NCBI GenBank assembly: GCA_934230685.1
Contig: CAKQFF010000044.1
Coordinates: forward strand, 1 to 11,628
Direction of reading: 5' to 3'
Length of the DNA: 11,628 bases
From: an uncultured Prevotella sp.
Lineage (GTDB): Bacteria; Bacteroidota; Bacteroidia; Bacteroidales; Bacteroidaceae
The position numbers were made by a program, and so were the translations under genes. Of the stretch, positions 1 through 5,909 are shown piece by piece; the first letter of the stretch is position 1, and the number at the start of each line of letters is the position of its first letter. A model generated the notes under the pieces. It was not told the DNA's origin and made no database searches. It saw only the letters and a list, made by a program, of their open reading frames with translations.

Positions 1-28
1 ATCGTGCGGACATGCGTGTGCGCACGAT
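1..28. repeat. inverted repeat at window edge
   Basis: Bases 1-8 (ATCGTGCG) and 21-28 (CGCACGAT) are perfect reverse complements. Inside the loop, 10-12 can pair with 17-19 after a G-G mismatch, so nearly the whole 28 nt can fold. It is followed by A-rich, not T-rich, sequence on the plus strand, so it is not a plus-strand terminator. A minus-strand tail would lie outside the window. Confidence 0.5.
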
Positions 29-57
29 AAAAATATAAAGAATATACGGAAAGACAT
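1..57 (-). CDS. possible start of an exported protein, cut by the window edge
   Basis: An open frame on the minus strand starts with ATG at 57-55 and is still open at base 1 (19 codons). It begins MSFR, followed by a hydrophobic stretch (IFFIFLSCAHA) and then CPHD. This resembles a short signal peptide with an A-H-A cleavage site. I cannot see enough to name a product. No good TAnnTTTG box lies upstream; the nearest candidate, around 92-98, has one base too few. A short hydrophobic frame like this can arise by chance in AT-rich DNA, so this is a weak call. Confidence 0.2.
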   Translation of the reverse strand, partial: MSFRIFFIFLSCAHACPHD

Positions 58-183
58 TGTCTGCTAATTTAAGGTGTCAAGTAACGGTTCAAAATACCTC
101 CTCGTTTATTGTTTCTGCAGTAGGTATTTGCTCCAACATCATTGTTTTTTGCAAATACAAGGCCGAAATTCAAACTTATTTAG

Positions 184-192
184 TAACTTTGC
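184..192 (+). promoter_or_regulatory. promoter -7 box for tRNA-Arg
   Basis: TAACTTTGC matches the Bacteroidetes -7 consensus TAnnTTTG followed by a pyrimidine and lies 19 nt before the tRNA. No TTTG -33 box is found at the expected 19-21 nt upstream, so only half of the promoter is recognisable. Confidence 0.7.
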
Positions 193-211
193 ATCCGTTA
201 ATCAGAAACAC

Positions 212-285
212 GGCCCCGTAGCTTAGCTGAATAGAGCGTCAGATTCCGGTTCTGAAGGTCTTGGGTTTGAATCCCAACGGGGTCA
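212..285 (+). tRNA. tRNA-Arg (anticodon CCG)
   Basis: This 74-nt sequence folds into a complete cloverleaf. The acceptor arm is GGCCCCG (212-218) with CGGGGTC (278-284), including one G-U pair, and A285 is the discriminator base. The D stem is GCTT/GAGC. The anticodon stem is TCAGA/TCTGA (239-243 and 251-255) around the loop TTCCGGT. The T arm is TTGGG/CCCAA around the TTTGAAT loop. The anticodon CCG at 246-248 reads the arginine codon CGG. The 3' CCA is not encoded and must be added after transcription. The gene appears to be a single-tRNA transcription unit. No integrated element is seen next to it. Confidence 0.95.
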
Positions 286-300
286 CATTCTTTAATTATT

Positions 301-347
301 AATTGATAATTTATAGTTTATAATTTATTGTTATCAATTTATTTTTG
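301..347 (+). terminator. probable terminator after tRNA-Arg
   Basis: AATTGATAA (301-309) and TTATCAATT (331-339) are perfect 9-bp complements, followed by the T-rich stretch TTATTTTTG. The loop is long (21 nt) and AT-rich, so the hairpin is weak. The tail overlaps the stop codon of the convergent DUF308 gene (339-341). Confidence 0.45.
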
Positions 348-941
348 TTCCTCTGTCTTTGTCAAACTGCGTTCCACAAAACGTCGCAACTGGTATATCT
401 TCACCGCATTGAGCACTTCAACAACTCCATACACCATCATTGTCCAGCCGATAACAAACAGCGGAGCTGTAGCTATTGAGCTTGGCGAGATTATGGCAAC
501 GAGTCCTATGAGAAGAGTAAGCGCGGGCATAATCCAGAAATAGAAGCCTATGCGGGCTATGCGCGAGACAACGATAAGGTTGAAGAACTGGCTCACGGCA
601 CCAAGAATGAGTATGGCGGCAAGCACATACACAAGATAAGTGACAAATACCGTGGGCATTACGGCAAGAATGAGGCCAAGGATAAGGCTTCCAAGACCCA
701 CTATAGGAAACACCGGACGTGGAGACGTGAGACGCTTTCCGTCTGTATCATACACCTCAAGGTCGCTGCTCTTGCCGCGCGCCACAAAATAAGTGACGCA
801 CGAGAATACGCCCGACACAAAGAACAACACGCCTATGGCAATGGTGATCCATTCTACTGTCTGCTCACGATATTTCACGAGCAATGCTCCTACGGCTATT
901 GCGCTGGCAGCACGAAGAAGCGAACTGAGCAATGTCTTCAT
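339..941 (-). CDS. DUF308 (HdeD-like) integral membrane protein
   Basis: The 200-residue product is almost entirely hydrophobic, with about six predicted transmembrane helices near residues 9-22, 30-53, 78-96, 99-123, 131-152 and 156-180. A short polar segment (about 55-75, containing DTDGKR) separates the first pair from the rest, and the C-terminus is basic then polar (RRFVERSLTKTEEQK). The paired-helix pattern and the ending with IGWTMMVYGVVEVLNA fit the DUF308/HdeD family of small inner-membrane proteins. HdeD in E. coli is linked to acid resistance, but no biochemical activity is established and none is claimed here. It is transcribed alone, convergent with the tRNA. The ATG at 941 lies about 55 nt downstream of the presumed transcription start set by the -7 box at 1004-1011. 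Confidence 0.8.
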   Translation of the reverse strand: MKTLLSSLLRAASAIAVGALLVKYREQTVEWITIAIGVLFFVSGVFSCVTYFVARGKSSDLEVYDTDGKRLTSPRPVFPIVGLGSLILGLILAVMPTVFVTYLVYVLAAILILGAVSQFFNLIVVSRIARIGFYFWIMPALTLLIGLVAIISPSSIATAPLFVIGWTMMVYGVVEVLNAVKIYQLRRFVERSLTKTEEQK

Positions 942-1002
942 ATATTTATGATTTTTTTTATTTTGTATCTGTTGTTTAGACGTTAGTTTATACTTTGAAG
1001 TT

Positions 1003-1011
1003 TCAAAGGTA
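1003..1011 (-). promoter_or_regulatory. promoter -7 box for the DUF308 gene
   Basis: On the minus strand this reads TACCTTTGA, matching TAnnTTTG. It lies about 60 nt upstream of the start codon. No TTTG is found 19-21 nt further upstream; the closest ATTG (1037-1040) is about 25 nt away. Confidence 0.5.
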
Positions 1012-1083
1012 GTGAAAATTACTTATTCCTCCTAATCAATCGCCTTTTTAGTTTCCTTACGAAGTAAAGGTTAAGTAAAAACA

Positions 1084-1167
1084 GGTCGTATCATGGCATA
1101 ATATGGTCGTTTCAAGTCATGATACGGTCGTTTCAAGCCATGATACGATCGTTTCAAGCTATCTTTT
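1084..1167. repeat. four tandem 21-bp repeats
   Basis: Units run 1084-1104, 1105-1125, 1126-1146 and 1147-1167. Units 2 and 3 differ at a single position. Unit 4 keeps the GATCGTTTCAAG half and then diverges, and unit 1 is the most divergent. The core GTCGTTTCAAG recurs at an exact 21-bp spacing, about two helical turns. CATGATAC in units 2 and 3 is complementary to GTATCATG (1088-1095) in unit 1. Confidence 0.85.
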
Positions 1168-1223
1168 TATTTACGGACCCACGAGGAAGTTACGAGAAAA
1201 CAGCGAAGAAAACTTTGGTTTAG

Positions 1224-1254
1224 GGATTTTCCCCTATGTGTTTAGGGAAAATCC
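1224..1254. promoter_or_regulatory. operator-like inverted repeat next to a -33 box
   Basis: GGATTTTCCC (1224-1233) and GGGAAAATCC (1245-1254) are perfect 10-bp inverted arms around an 11-nt spacer. The right arm ends one base before the TTTTG -33 element of the downstream promoter. This is a natural place for a dimeric transcription factor to bind. No T-tract follows, so it is not a simple terminator. Confidence 0.55.
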
Positions 1255-1287
1255 TTTTGTCATGCTATATATTGTCGCTAACTTTGC
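1255..1287 (+). promoter_or_regulatory. Bacteroidetes-type promoter of the secreted repeat protein
   Basis: The -33 box TTTTG (1255-1259) and the -7 box TAACTTTGC (1279-1287) are separated by 19 nt, matching the consensus recognised by the Bacteroidetes primary sigma factor. Transcription should begin near 1293-1295, giving a leader of about 40 nt. Confidence 0.85.
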
Positions 1288-1336
1288 AATCGTAAAAAAG
1301 AAACTAAATTGTTGAACAAATAAAAACCACAGCATT

Positions 1337-2347
1337 ATGAAACGGTTTATATCAATAATGGCTTTGCTGTTCACGCTTACGTTCACGGCAAACGCAATGA
1401 GCTACGAGCAGGCTCGCGAGCAAGCTTTGTTCCTCACCGACAAGATGGCTTATGAGCTTAACCTCACCGACGACCAGTATGAGGCTGCTTATGAGATAAA
1501 CCTCGACTATCTGATGAGTGTCAACACAGTGGACGACCTTTATGGCTCCTACTGGCGCTACCGCAATCTCGACATGAGCTACGTGCTGCTCGACTGGCAG
1601 TATCGCGCCTTCTGTGATGCTGCTTACTTCTACCGCCCGCTCTACTTCAGCGGTGGTTATTGGCGCTTTGGAGTATACGCACGCTATCCGCATCGCGACT
1701 ACTTCTACTTCGATCGTCCTCGCGTATACATAAGCTATTGCGGCGGACACTCTTGGCATAGAAACCACGGACGCTCATGGTATGACGGACGTCATTACGG
1801 TCCGCGTCCAGGCAGCAGCCACTTTGGAATGCGTGATGGATTCGACCGTGGCGACTATGGTAAAGGCAATCGCCAGAGCTTCGGCAACCGTCTGCCCGAC
1901 CAGCAGCGTGGCAATACTTCGTTTGGCAGCCGTGTGAACACTCAGCAAAACAGACAAAACTCTTCGTTTGGCAGTCGTGGAAGCAGCACACGCACTACTG
2001 TTCGCCAACCTATCACCAACGAATCTCAGCGCAACTCGTTTGGCACTAACCGTGGTGGCAACTCTTTCGGCAGCAACCGTGGTGGCAACAACAATAGTCC
2101 ACGCCCAACATTCGGACCATCTGTACAACGCCAGCAGACTACATCATCATTCGGAAGCAACCGAGGAAACAGCTCGTTCGGAAGCAACCGTGGAGGCAAT
2201 TCGTTTGGTGGAAGCCGTGGAGGAAGCTCATTTGGAAACAGCCGTGGAGGTGGTTCACGAGTTAGTTCTCCATCACGTGGAGGTTCTAATGGCGGAGGTT
2301 CCAACAACAGCGGTTCTTCAAAGAGTGGTTTTGGAAGCCGCAGATAA
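1337..2347 (+). CDS. secreted protein with Ser-Phe-Gly/Arg-Gly repeat tail, function unknown
   Basis: The 336-residue product starts with a clear signal peptide (MKRFISIMALLFTLTFTANA, cleavage after ANA). Residues about 22-75 are polar and probably helical, with LNLTDDQYEAAYEINLDYL, which resembles the start of small periplasmic proteins of the Spy/CpxP type; that similarity is only suggestive. Residues about 75-165 are very rich in Tyr, Trp, His and Arg. From about residue 180 to the end the chain is low complexity: nine SFG motifs, often as SFGSNRGG, plus Gln/Asn-rich spacers, and it ends in GFGSRR. This tail should be disordered and strongly basic. No catalytic motif is seen. It is transcribed alone from a strong promoter with an adjacent palindrome, so it may be regulated. 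Periplasmic, surface or nucleic-acid-interacting roles are all possible; I do not recognise a named family. Confidence 0.85.
   Translation: MKRFISIMALLFTLTFTANAMSYEQAREQALFLTDKMAYELNLTDDQYEAAYEINLDYLMSVNTVDDLYGSYWRYRNLDMSYVLLDWQYRAFCDAAYFYRPLYFSGGYWRFGVYARYPHRDYFYFDRPRVYISYCGGHSWHRNHGRSWYDGRHYGPRPGSSHFGMRDGFDRGDYGKGNRQSFGNRLPDQQRGNTSFGSRVNTQQNRQNSSFGSRGSSTRTTVRQPITNESQRNSFGTNRGGNSFGSNRGGNNNSPRPTFGPSVQRQQTTSSFGSNRGNSSFGSNRGGNSFGGSRGGSSFGNSRGGGSRVSSPSRGGSNGGGSNNSGSSKSGFGSRR
1879..2345 (+). repeat. repeat-encoding segment (SFGSNRGG-like units)
   Basis: This part of the gene encodes nine SFG units followed by Arg/Gly. Codons differ between copies (for example TCGTTCGGAAGC and TCTTTCGGCAGC), so the protein repeat is better conserved than the DNA. 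This points to selection on the peptide rather than very recent DNA duplication. The most regular block is about 2035-2260. Confidence 0.8.
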
Positions 2348-2538
2348 CATAAGCAAGATAATGAAAATAGTTATATAATAGAAAGTGTATAATTGCCATA
2401 TACTAATATATATAAAAGGTTAAATATTTAAAAGTTAAACATCGCTTTAATGAGAGAATTCTGAATCTGAAGACATAGGTAATAGGAATTAAAAAGATTG
2501 TTCAAGGAAACTAAAAGTATAACTATTCTTTTATGCGT

Positions 2539-2590
2539 AGAGTGCGGATTGTAGTCATAAGCGACCACATCCGCACTCTTTCTTTCTTGT
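2539..2590 (+). terminator. strong intrinsic terminator
   Basis: AGAGTGCGGAT (2539-2549) pairs perfectly with ATCCGCACTCT (2569-2579). The inner segment (GT-GTC with GAC-AC, one mismatch) extends the stem to a small ATAAGC loop. It is followed by the T-rich tail TTTCTTTCTTGT. It lies about 190 nt past the end of the secreted-protein gene. The intervening sequence 2348-2538 is AT-rich and shows no gene or clear promoter, so the transcript probably has a long 3' UTR. Confidence 0.8.
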
Positions 2591-2603
2591 ATTATTAGAA
2601 ATT

Positions 2604-2629
2604 CTCTAAGTATATACTGGTTCTTAGAG
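2604..2629 (-). terminator. weak hairpin at the end of the phosphatase gene
   Basis: CTCTAAG (2604-2610) and CTTAGAG (2623-2629) form a 7-bp stem with a 12-nt loop that overlaps the stop codon (2624-2626). On the minus strand it is followed by AATTTCTAATAAT, only a modest U-tract. It could assist termination of the leftward gene, perhaps together with the stronger hairpin at 2539-2579. Confidence 0.35.
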
Positions 2630-3157
2630 TATAAGCTCCCTCATTTCCGCATTCTCCATGCGCGGCACGTCTTGCATTGGCTTGTTGAAGAACACCGACT
2701 GAATGACCTTGTTGATGATGCCATGACCCACAGCAGCCACAGTCTTGCCCTCGTAACGGCTGCGCATAAGGTCGATGAATGCCTGGGCACGCTTGCGCAT
2801 CATATCTGTTGTCTCTATGTCGTCGGTCCATTTAGCGTCTTTCAGGTCGGGGATGAAGCGTCCGGTGAAGCTGCCCCAGTCGCGCTCCCTAAGCAATGGC
2901 GTCTGCATGATGGAGTCGAGAGCCTTGGCGCGGTCGCCATCGAAATGGAGAGCGGCTATTTCCACACAAGTGTCTACAGCACGCTTCAAGTCACTCGACA
3001 CAAAAGCGTCTATATGTTCCTGCTTCAGTCGCATAGCGAGCTCTCGGGCCTGTTCCACACCATTGGGAGTAAGCTTTCCCGGTGTCTGTCCTTGCATAAT
3101 CTTGTTCACATTGTCCACGGTCTCACCGTGGCGGATAAGAAGAAGTCTTGTTGACAT
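2624..3157 (-). CDS. histidine phosphatase family protein (phosphoglycerate-mutase-like)
   Basis: The 177-residue protein belongs to the branch-1 histidine phosphatase superfamily. It has the RHGET motif at residues 9-13, where His10 would be phosphorylated, the SSDLKRA segment with Arg59, the acid/base glutamate in LLRERDWGSFTG (Glu91), and the second catalytic histidine in AVGHG (His145). Members dephosphorylate small metabolites, nucleotides or cobalamin intermediates, or act as mutases; the sequence does not settle the substrate. The frame is open to an ATG at 3196, but that codon sits at the predicted transcription start, since the -7 box is 3204-3212. The ATG at 3157, directly before STRLLLIRHGE, is therefore preferred and gives a leader of about 40 nt. 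It is a single gene divergent from asnA. Confidence 0.88.
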   Translation of the reverse strand: MSTRLLLIRHGETVDNVNKIMQGQTPGKLTPNGVEQARELAMRLKQEHIDAFVSSDLKRAVDTCVEIAALHFDGDRAKALDSIMQTPLLRERDWGSFTGRFIPDLKDAKWTDDIETTDMMRKRAQAFIDLMRSRYEGKTVAAVGHGIINKVIQSVFFNKPMQDVPRMENAEMRELIL

Positions 3158-3203
3158 GATGTTGTATATTGGTTTTCCTTGGCTTGCACCATGCAAACCA
3201 AGG

Positions 3204-3236
3204 GCAAAGTTAGCATATTAAAACGAAAAGCACAAA
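3204..3236 (-). promoter_or_regulatory. promoter of the histidine phosphatase gene
   Basis: On the minus strand the -33 box TTTG (3236-3233) and the -7 box TAACTTTGC (3212-3204) are 20 nt apart, a full Bacteroidetes consensus. Its position decides the downstream start codon (3157 rather than 3196). Confidence 0.8.
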
Positions 3237-3338
3237 TATCGTATGTGAAAATACGCATACACGAAGTCTCTTTCTTTACTCAAATTGTCGTTAAGAGTGT
3301 AATTAACATGTCTTTTTGTTAAAATAAAGATTAATTCG

Positions 3339-3370
3339 TTTGCTATCTTGTTTTGTTTTATTACCTTTGC
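3339..3370 (+). promoter_or_regulatory. promoter of asnA
   Basis: The -33 box TTTG (3339-3342) and the -7 box TACCTTTGC (3362-3370) are 19 nt apart. Transcription should begin near 3377, giving an AT-rich leader of about 34 nt before the ATG at 3411. The stretch 3237-3338 between the two divergent promoters shows no clear operator. Confidence 0.85.
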
Positions 3371-3410
3371 ATTGCAAATAACATATACAAGAACAAAAAA
3401 ATATATTTAA

Positions 3411-4448
3411 ATGAGCAAACTCATTCAACCAGAACATTATCACGCCCTACTCGACATGAACAAGACAGAGCAGGGCATAAAACTTATAAAGGATTTCTTT
3501 CAGCAGAACCTCTCAACAGAGTTGCGTCTGCGCCGCGTCACAGCTCCTCTGTTTGTGATGCAGGGACTCGGTATTAACGACGACCTTAACGGAGTGGAGC
3601 GCCCCGTGACATTCCCCATCAAGGACCTTGGCGACAAGAAAGCCGAGGTGGTTCACTCGCTTGCCAAATGGAAGCGACTGACACTTGCCGAATATCGTGT
3701 GTCGCCCGGCTATGGTGTCTATACCGACATGAACGCCATACGTGCCGATGAGGAACTCGACAATCTCCACTCTCTGTATGTTGACCAGTGGGACTGGGAG
3801 GCTGTAATCACTCCCGAACAGCGCTCTCTTCTTTTCCTCACCAACATCGTGGAGCGCATCTATGCCGCCATTCGCCGCACAGAATACCTTGTGTGCGAGA
3901 CCTACGACCAGATACGTCCTTTCCTGCCCGAGCAGATTCACTTCATCCATAGCGAGGACTTGCTGCAGATGTATCCCGACCTCTCGCCAAAGGAGCGCGA
4001 GGACGCAATATGCAAGAAGTATGGTGCCGTATTTATAATAGGTATAGGCCAGAAACTATCTAATGGCGAGAAGCACGACGGTCGCGCCCCCGACTACGAC
4101 GACTGGTCGACTATTGCCGAGAATGGCAAGGCAGGCTTAAACGGCGACATCCTTATTTGGTATCCTGTATTGCAGCGTTCGTTTGAGCTTTCGTCAATGG
4201 GTATCCGTGTTGACAAGGAGGCTCTGTTGCGTCAGCTTAAGATTGAGGGCGAGGAAGAGCGCGAGCAACTTTATTTCCACCGCCGTCTGCTTAATGATGA
4301 GTTGCCGCTGTCAATAGGTGGCGGTATAGGTCAGAGCCGACTCTGCATGGTGCTGCTTCATAAGGCTCACATTGGCGAGATACAAGCGTCAATATGGCCG
4401 GATGATATGCGAAAGAAATGTGCGGAATTGGGAATGCCGCTCATTTAA
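3411..4448 (+). CDS. asnA: aspartate-ammonia ligase (ammonia-dependent asparagine synthetase)
   Basis: AsnA converts L-aspartate, ammonia and ATP to L-asparagine, AMP and pyrophosphate in the cytoplasm. It is structurally a class II aminoacyl-tRNA-synthetase-like enzyme. The 345 residues are slightly longer than E. coli AsnA (330). Family landmarks are clear: VMQGLGINDDLNGVERPV (about 49-66), the KWKRLTLAEYRV region (86-97), YTDMNAIRADEELDNLHSLYVDQWDWE (104-130), and the C-terminal ATP-binding segment SIGGGIGQSRLCM followed by GEIQASIWP (301-330). The start ATG lies about 34 nt after the predicted transcription start and is followed by a natural MSKLIQPEHY N-terminus. The gene is monocistronic: a divergent promoter lies on one side and a strong terminator begins 36 nt after the stop codon. 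Confidence 0.97.
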   Translation: MSKLIQPEHYHALLDMNKTEQGIKLIKDFFQQNLSTELRLRRVTAPLFVMQGLGINDDLNGVERPVTFPIKDLGDKKAEVVHSLAKWKRLTLAEYRVSPGYGVYTDMNAIRADEELDNLHSLYVDQWDWEAVITPEQRSLLFLTNIVERIYAAIRRTEYLVCETYDQIRPFLPEQIHFIHSEDLLQMYPDLSPKEREDAICKKYGAVFIIGIGQKLSNGEKHDGRAPDYDDWSTIAENGKAGLNGDILIWYPVLQRSFELSSMGIRVDKEALLRQLKIEGEEEREQLYFHRRLLNDELPLSIGGGIGQSRLCMVLLHKAHIGEIQASIWPDDMRKKCAELGMPLI

Positions 4449-4481
4449 AACAACAAGACTATGAGCTATCAGTACATACCA

Positions 4482-4526
4482 CTCCCCTCCCTACGGGGGA
4501 GGGGCTGGGGGTGGGGCTTTTTTTTT
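4482..4526 (+). terminator. GC-rich intrinsic terminator of asnA
   Basis: CCCCTCCC (4484-4491) pairs perfectly with GGGAGGGG (4497-4504) around a 5-nt loop. A further G-rich stretch (4507-4516) follows, then nine T residues (4518-4526). The T-tract overlaps the folA stop codon on the other strand (4525-4527), so the two convergent units share this boundary. The C/G-rich composition is unlike its surroundings and resembles a dispersed element (see findings). Confidence 0.8.
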
Positions 4527-5004
4527 ATTCCCTCACATAATCCACAAAAGCATACTCCTGATGATGTTTCTCATCCTTAGTATGCTCCTCGCGCCACGTC
4601 TCTTTCCAGCCATTGTATTCCGGAAAGAAAGCGTCGGCTTGCTGCGGAGTGTCGTGAATCTCTGTCAGGCAAAGGCGGTCGGCAATCTTTAGCGACTGCT
4701 CATACACACTCGCTCCACCTATTATATATATATCCTCATCGGGCTGGCAATGGCTTACAGCCTCCTCAAGCGAGGCATAAGTGTCGCAACCCGGAAAACT
4801 TGTCTTCGTGCGGCTTATCACCACATTGCGACGGTTGGGCAATGCTCCTTTGGGCAACGACTCAAACGTGTTGCGTCCCATGATGATGGTATGGCCTGTG
4901 GTGAGAGCCTTGAAACGCTTAAGGTCGTTGGGCAACCAATACAGCAGTTTGTTCTGAAAGCCGATGGCACGGTTGGCGGCTACGGCGGCGATGATGCTTA
5001 TCAT
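4525..5004 (-). CDS. folA: dihydrofolate reductase
   Basis: FolA reduces 7,8-dihydrofolate to tetrahydrofolate with NADPH in the cytoplasm. The 159 residues equal the length of E. coli FolA. The N-terminus MISIIAAVAANRAIGFQNKL carries the substrate/cofactor-binding strand and loop. Next come WLPNDLKRFKALT, with the catalytic acid Asp27, IIMGRNTFESLP (about 40-51), the NADPH-binding IYIIGGASVYEQSL (about 92-105) and the C-terminal LTEIHDTPQQADAFFPEY. It is the last gene of the rsmF-like/thyA/folA unit, 64 nt downstream of thyA. Pairing with thyA is functionally sensible because ThyA produces the dihydrofolate that FolA recycles. An 18-bp palindrome sits two bases upstream of its start codon. 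Confidence 0.97.
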   Translation of the reverse strand: MISIIAAVAANRAIGFQNKLLYWLPNDLKRFKALTTGHTIIMGRNTFESLPKGALPNRRNVVISRTKTSFPGCDTYASLEEAVSHCQPDEDIYIIGGASVYEQSLKIADRLCLTEIHDTPQQADAFFPEYNGWKETWREEHTKDEKHHQEYAFVDYVRE

Positions 5005-5006
5005 TT

Positions 5007-5024
5007 CAATAATTATAATTATTG
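5007..5024. repeat. 18-bp perfect palindrome upstream of folA
   Basis: CAATAATTATAATTATTG is its own reverse complement and ends two bases from the folA start codon on the minus strand. It covers the likely ribosome-binding area. It could be an operator or simply the AT-rich unstructured leader typical of Bacteroidetes. Confidence 0.6.
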
Positions 5025-5068
5025 GTTATTTATTATTAATTTTTTGAGGAGTTAGAGGGGACTTGTTG

Positions 5069-5863
5069 TTACACGCTTACAGTGGCCGAGATGTGTGGCC
5101 ATGGGTCGTAGCCCTCAAGAGTGAAGTCCTCGAACTTAAAGTCGAAGAGATTCTTCACATCGGGATTTATCTTCATCTTTGGCAACGGTCGCGGAGTGCG
5201 TGTGAGCTGAAGGCGGGCCTGCTCAAGATGATTGAGATAGAGGTGGGTGTCGCCTGTGGTGTGGATAAACTCGCCAGGCTTTAGTCCTGTCACCTGAGCC
5301 ATCATCTGCAAGAGCAAAGCATACGAGGCAATGTTGAACGGCACACCAAGGAAGGTGTCGGCAGAGCGTTGGTAGAGCTGAAGCGACAGCTTGCCATCGG
5401 CCACATAAAACTGGAACAGACAATGGCAAGGAGGCAAAGCCATCTGCTCCACCTCGGCAGGATTCCATGCCGACACAATCATGCGGCGCGAGTCGGGATG
5501 ATTGCGTATCTGGTCGAGCACATTCTGTATCTGGTCGATAGTGCCTCCGTTGTAGTCGGGCCATGAACGCCATTGATGACCATACACAGGTCCGAGGTCT
5601 CCATTCTCGTCTGCCCACTCATTCCATATACGCACACCATGCTCCTGAAGATACTTCACGTTGGTGTCGCCACGCAGAAACCACAGCAACTCATAGATAA
5701 TCGACTTTAGGTGCAGTTTCTTGGTTGTGAGCAAAGGGAAACCGTCTTCCATGTTGAATCGCATCTGATTGCCAAACACACTCATTGTGCCTGTGCCTGT
5801 GCGGTCGGTCTTTGTGGCACCCTCGGTGAGGATGCGGTTTAGGAGATTGAGATATTGTTGCAT
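5069..5863 (-). CDS. thyA: thymidylate synthase
   Basis: ThyA methylates dUMP to dTMP using 5,10-methylenetetrahydrofolate and releases dihydrofolate. At 264 residues it matches E. coli ThyA in length, and key residues fall at the same numbers: Arg21 (phosphate binding), the nucleophile Cys146 in ALPPCHC, Arg126-Arg127 in [11 protein letters not shown], Asp169 and Asn177 in [14 protein letters not shown], and His207/Tyr209 in DTHLYL. There is no sign of truncation. The stop of the upstream rsmF-like gene is 46 nt away and folA begins 64 nt downstream, so the three genes are probably cotranscribed. No strong internal promoter is visible in either gap. Confidence 0.98.
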   Translation of the reverse strand: MQQYLNLLNRILTEGATKTDRTGTGTMSVFGNQMRFNMEDGFPLLTTKKLHLKSIIYELLWFLRGDTNVKYLQEHGVRIWNEWADENGDLGPVYGHQWRSWPDYNGGTIDQIQNVLDQIRNHPDSRRMIVSAWNPAEVEQMALPPCHCLFQFYVADGKLSLQLYQRSADTFLGVPFNIASYALLLQMMAQVTGLKPGEFIHTTGDTHLYLNHLEQARLQLTRTPRPLPKMKINPDVKNLFDFKFEDFTLEGYDPWPHISATVSV

Positions 5864-5909
5864 TCTGATTTTTTAATGTTAAGTGTAAGAAAATATGTAT
5901 ATGTTTTAT

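Larger units (their letters stand above)
942..1336. other. intergenic region with repeat, operator-like palindrome and divergent promoters
   Basis: This 395-nt gap separates the divergent DUF308 and secreted-protein genes. It holds the DUF308 promoter, four tandem 21-bp units (1084-1167), a 10-bp-arm inverted repeat (1224-1254) and the promoter of the rightward gene (1255-1287). A 70-codon frame at 1103-1315 reads through the repeat as VVSSHDT units and runs across the promoter; it is not considered a gene. Confidence 0.75.

Noticed and set aside
89..142. 17-codon minus-strand frame (MMLEQIPTAETINEEVF)
   Set aside because: No promoter box or recognisable leader-peptide feature; this length is expected by chance.
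212..285. tRNA-Arg as an attachment site for an integrated element
   Set aside because: No integrase, no duplicated tRNA 3' end and only housekeeping-type genes follow within the window.
1084..1167. CRISPR array
   Set aside because: The units are contiguous with no unique spacers, there are only four, and no cas gene is nearby.
1103..1315. 70-codon plus-strand frame with VVSSHDT repeats
   Set aside because: The repeat peptide comes from the 21-bp DNA repeat, and the frame runs through the operator-like palindrome and the -33/-7 boxes of the next gene.
3158..3196. N-terminal extension of the histidine phosphatase starting at 3196
   Set aside because: The promoter -7 box at 3204-3212 puts transcription start at about 3197, leaving no leader; the RHGE motif is at the normal distance from the ATG at 3157.
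4461..4580. Short plus-strand frame after asnA giving PLPSLRGRGWGWG
   Set aside because: It reads through the asnA terminator hairpin and T-tract and overlaps folA on the other strand; it is an artefact of the GC-rich repeat.
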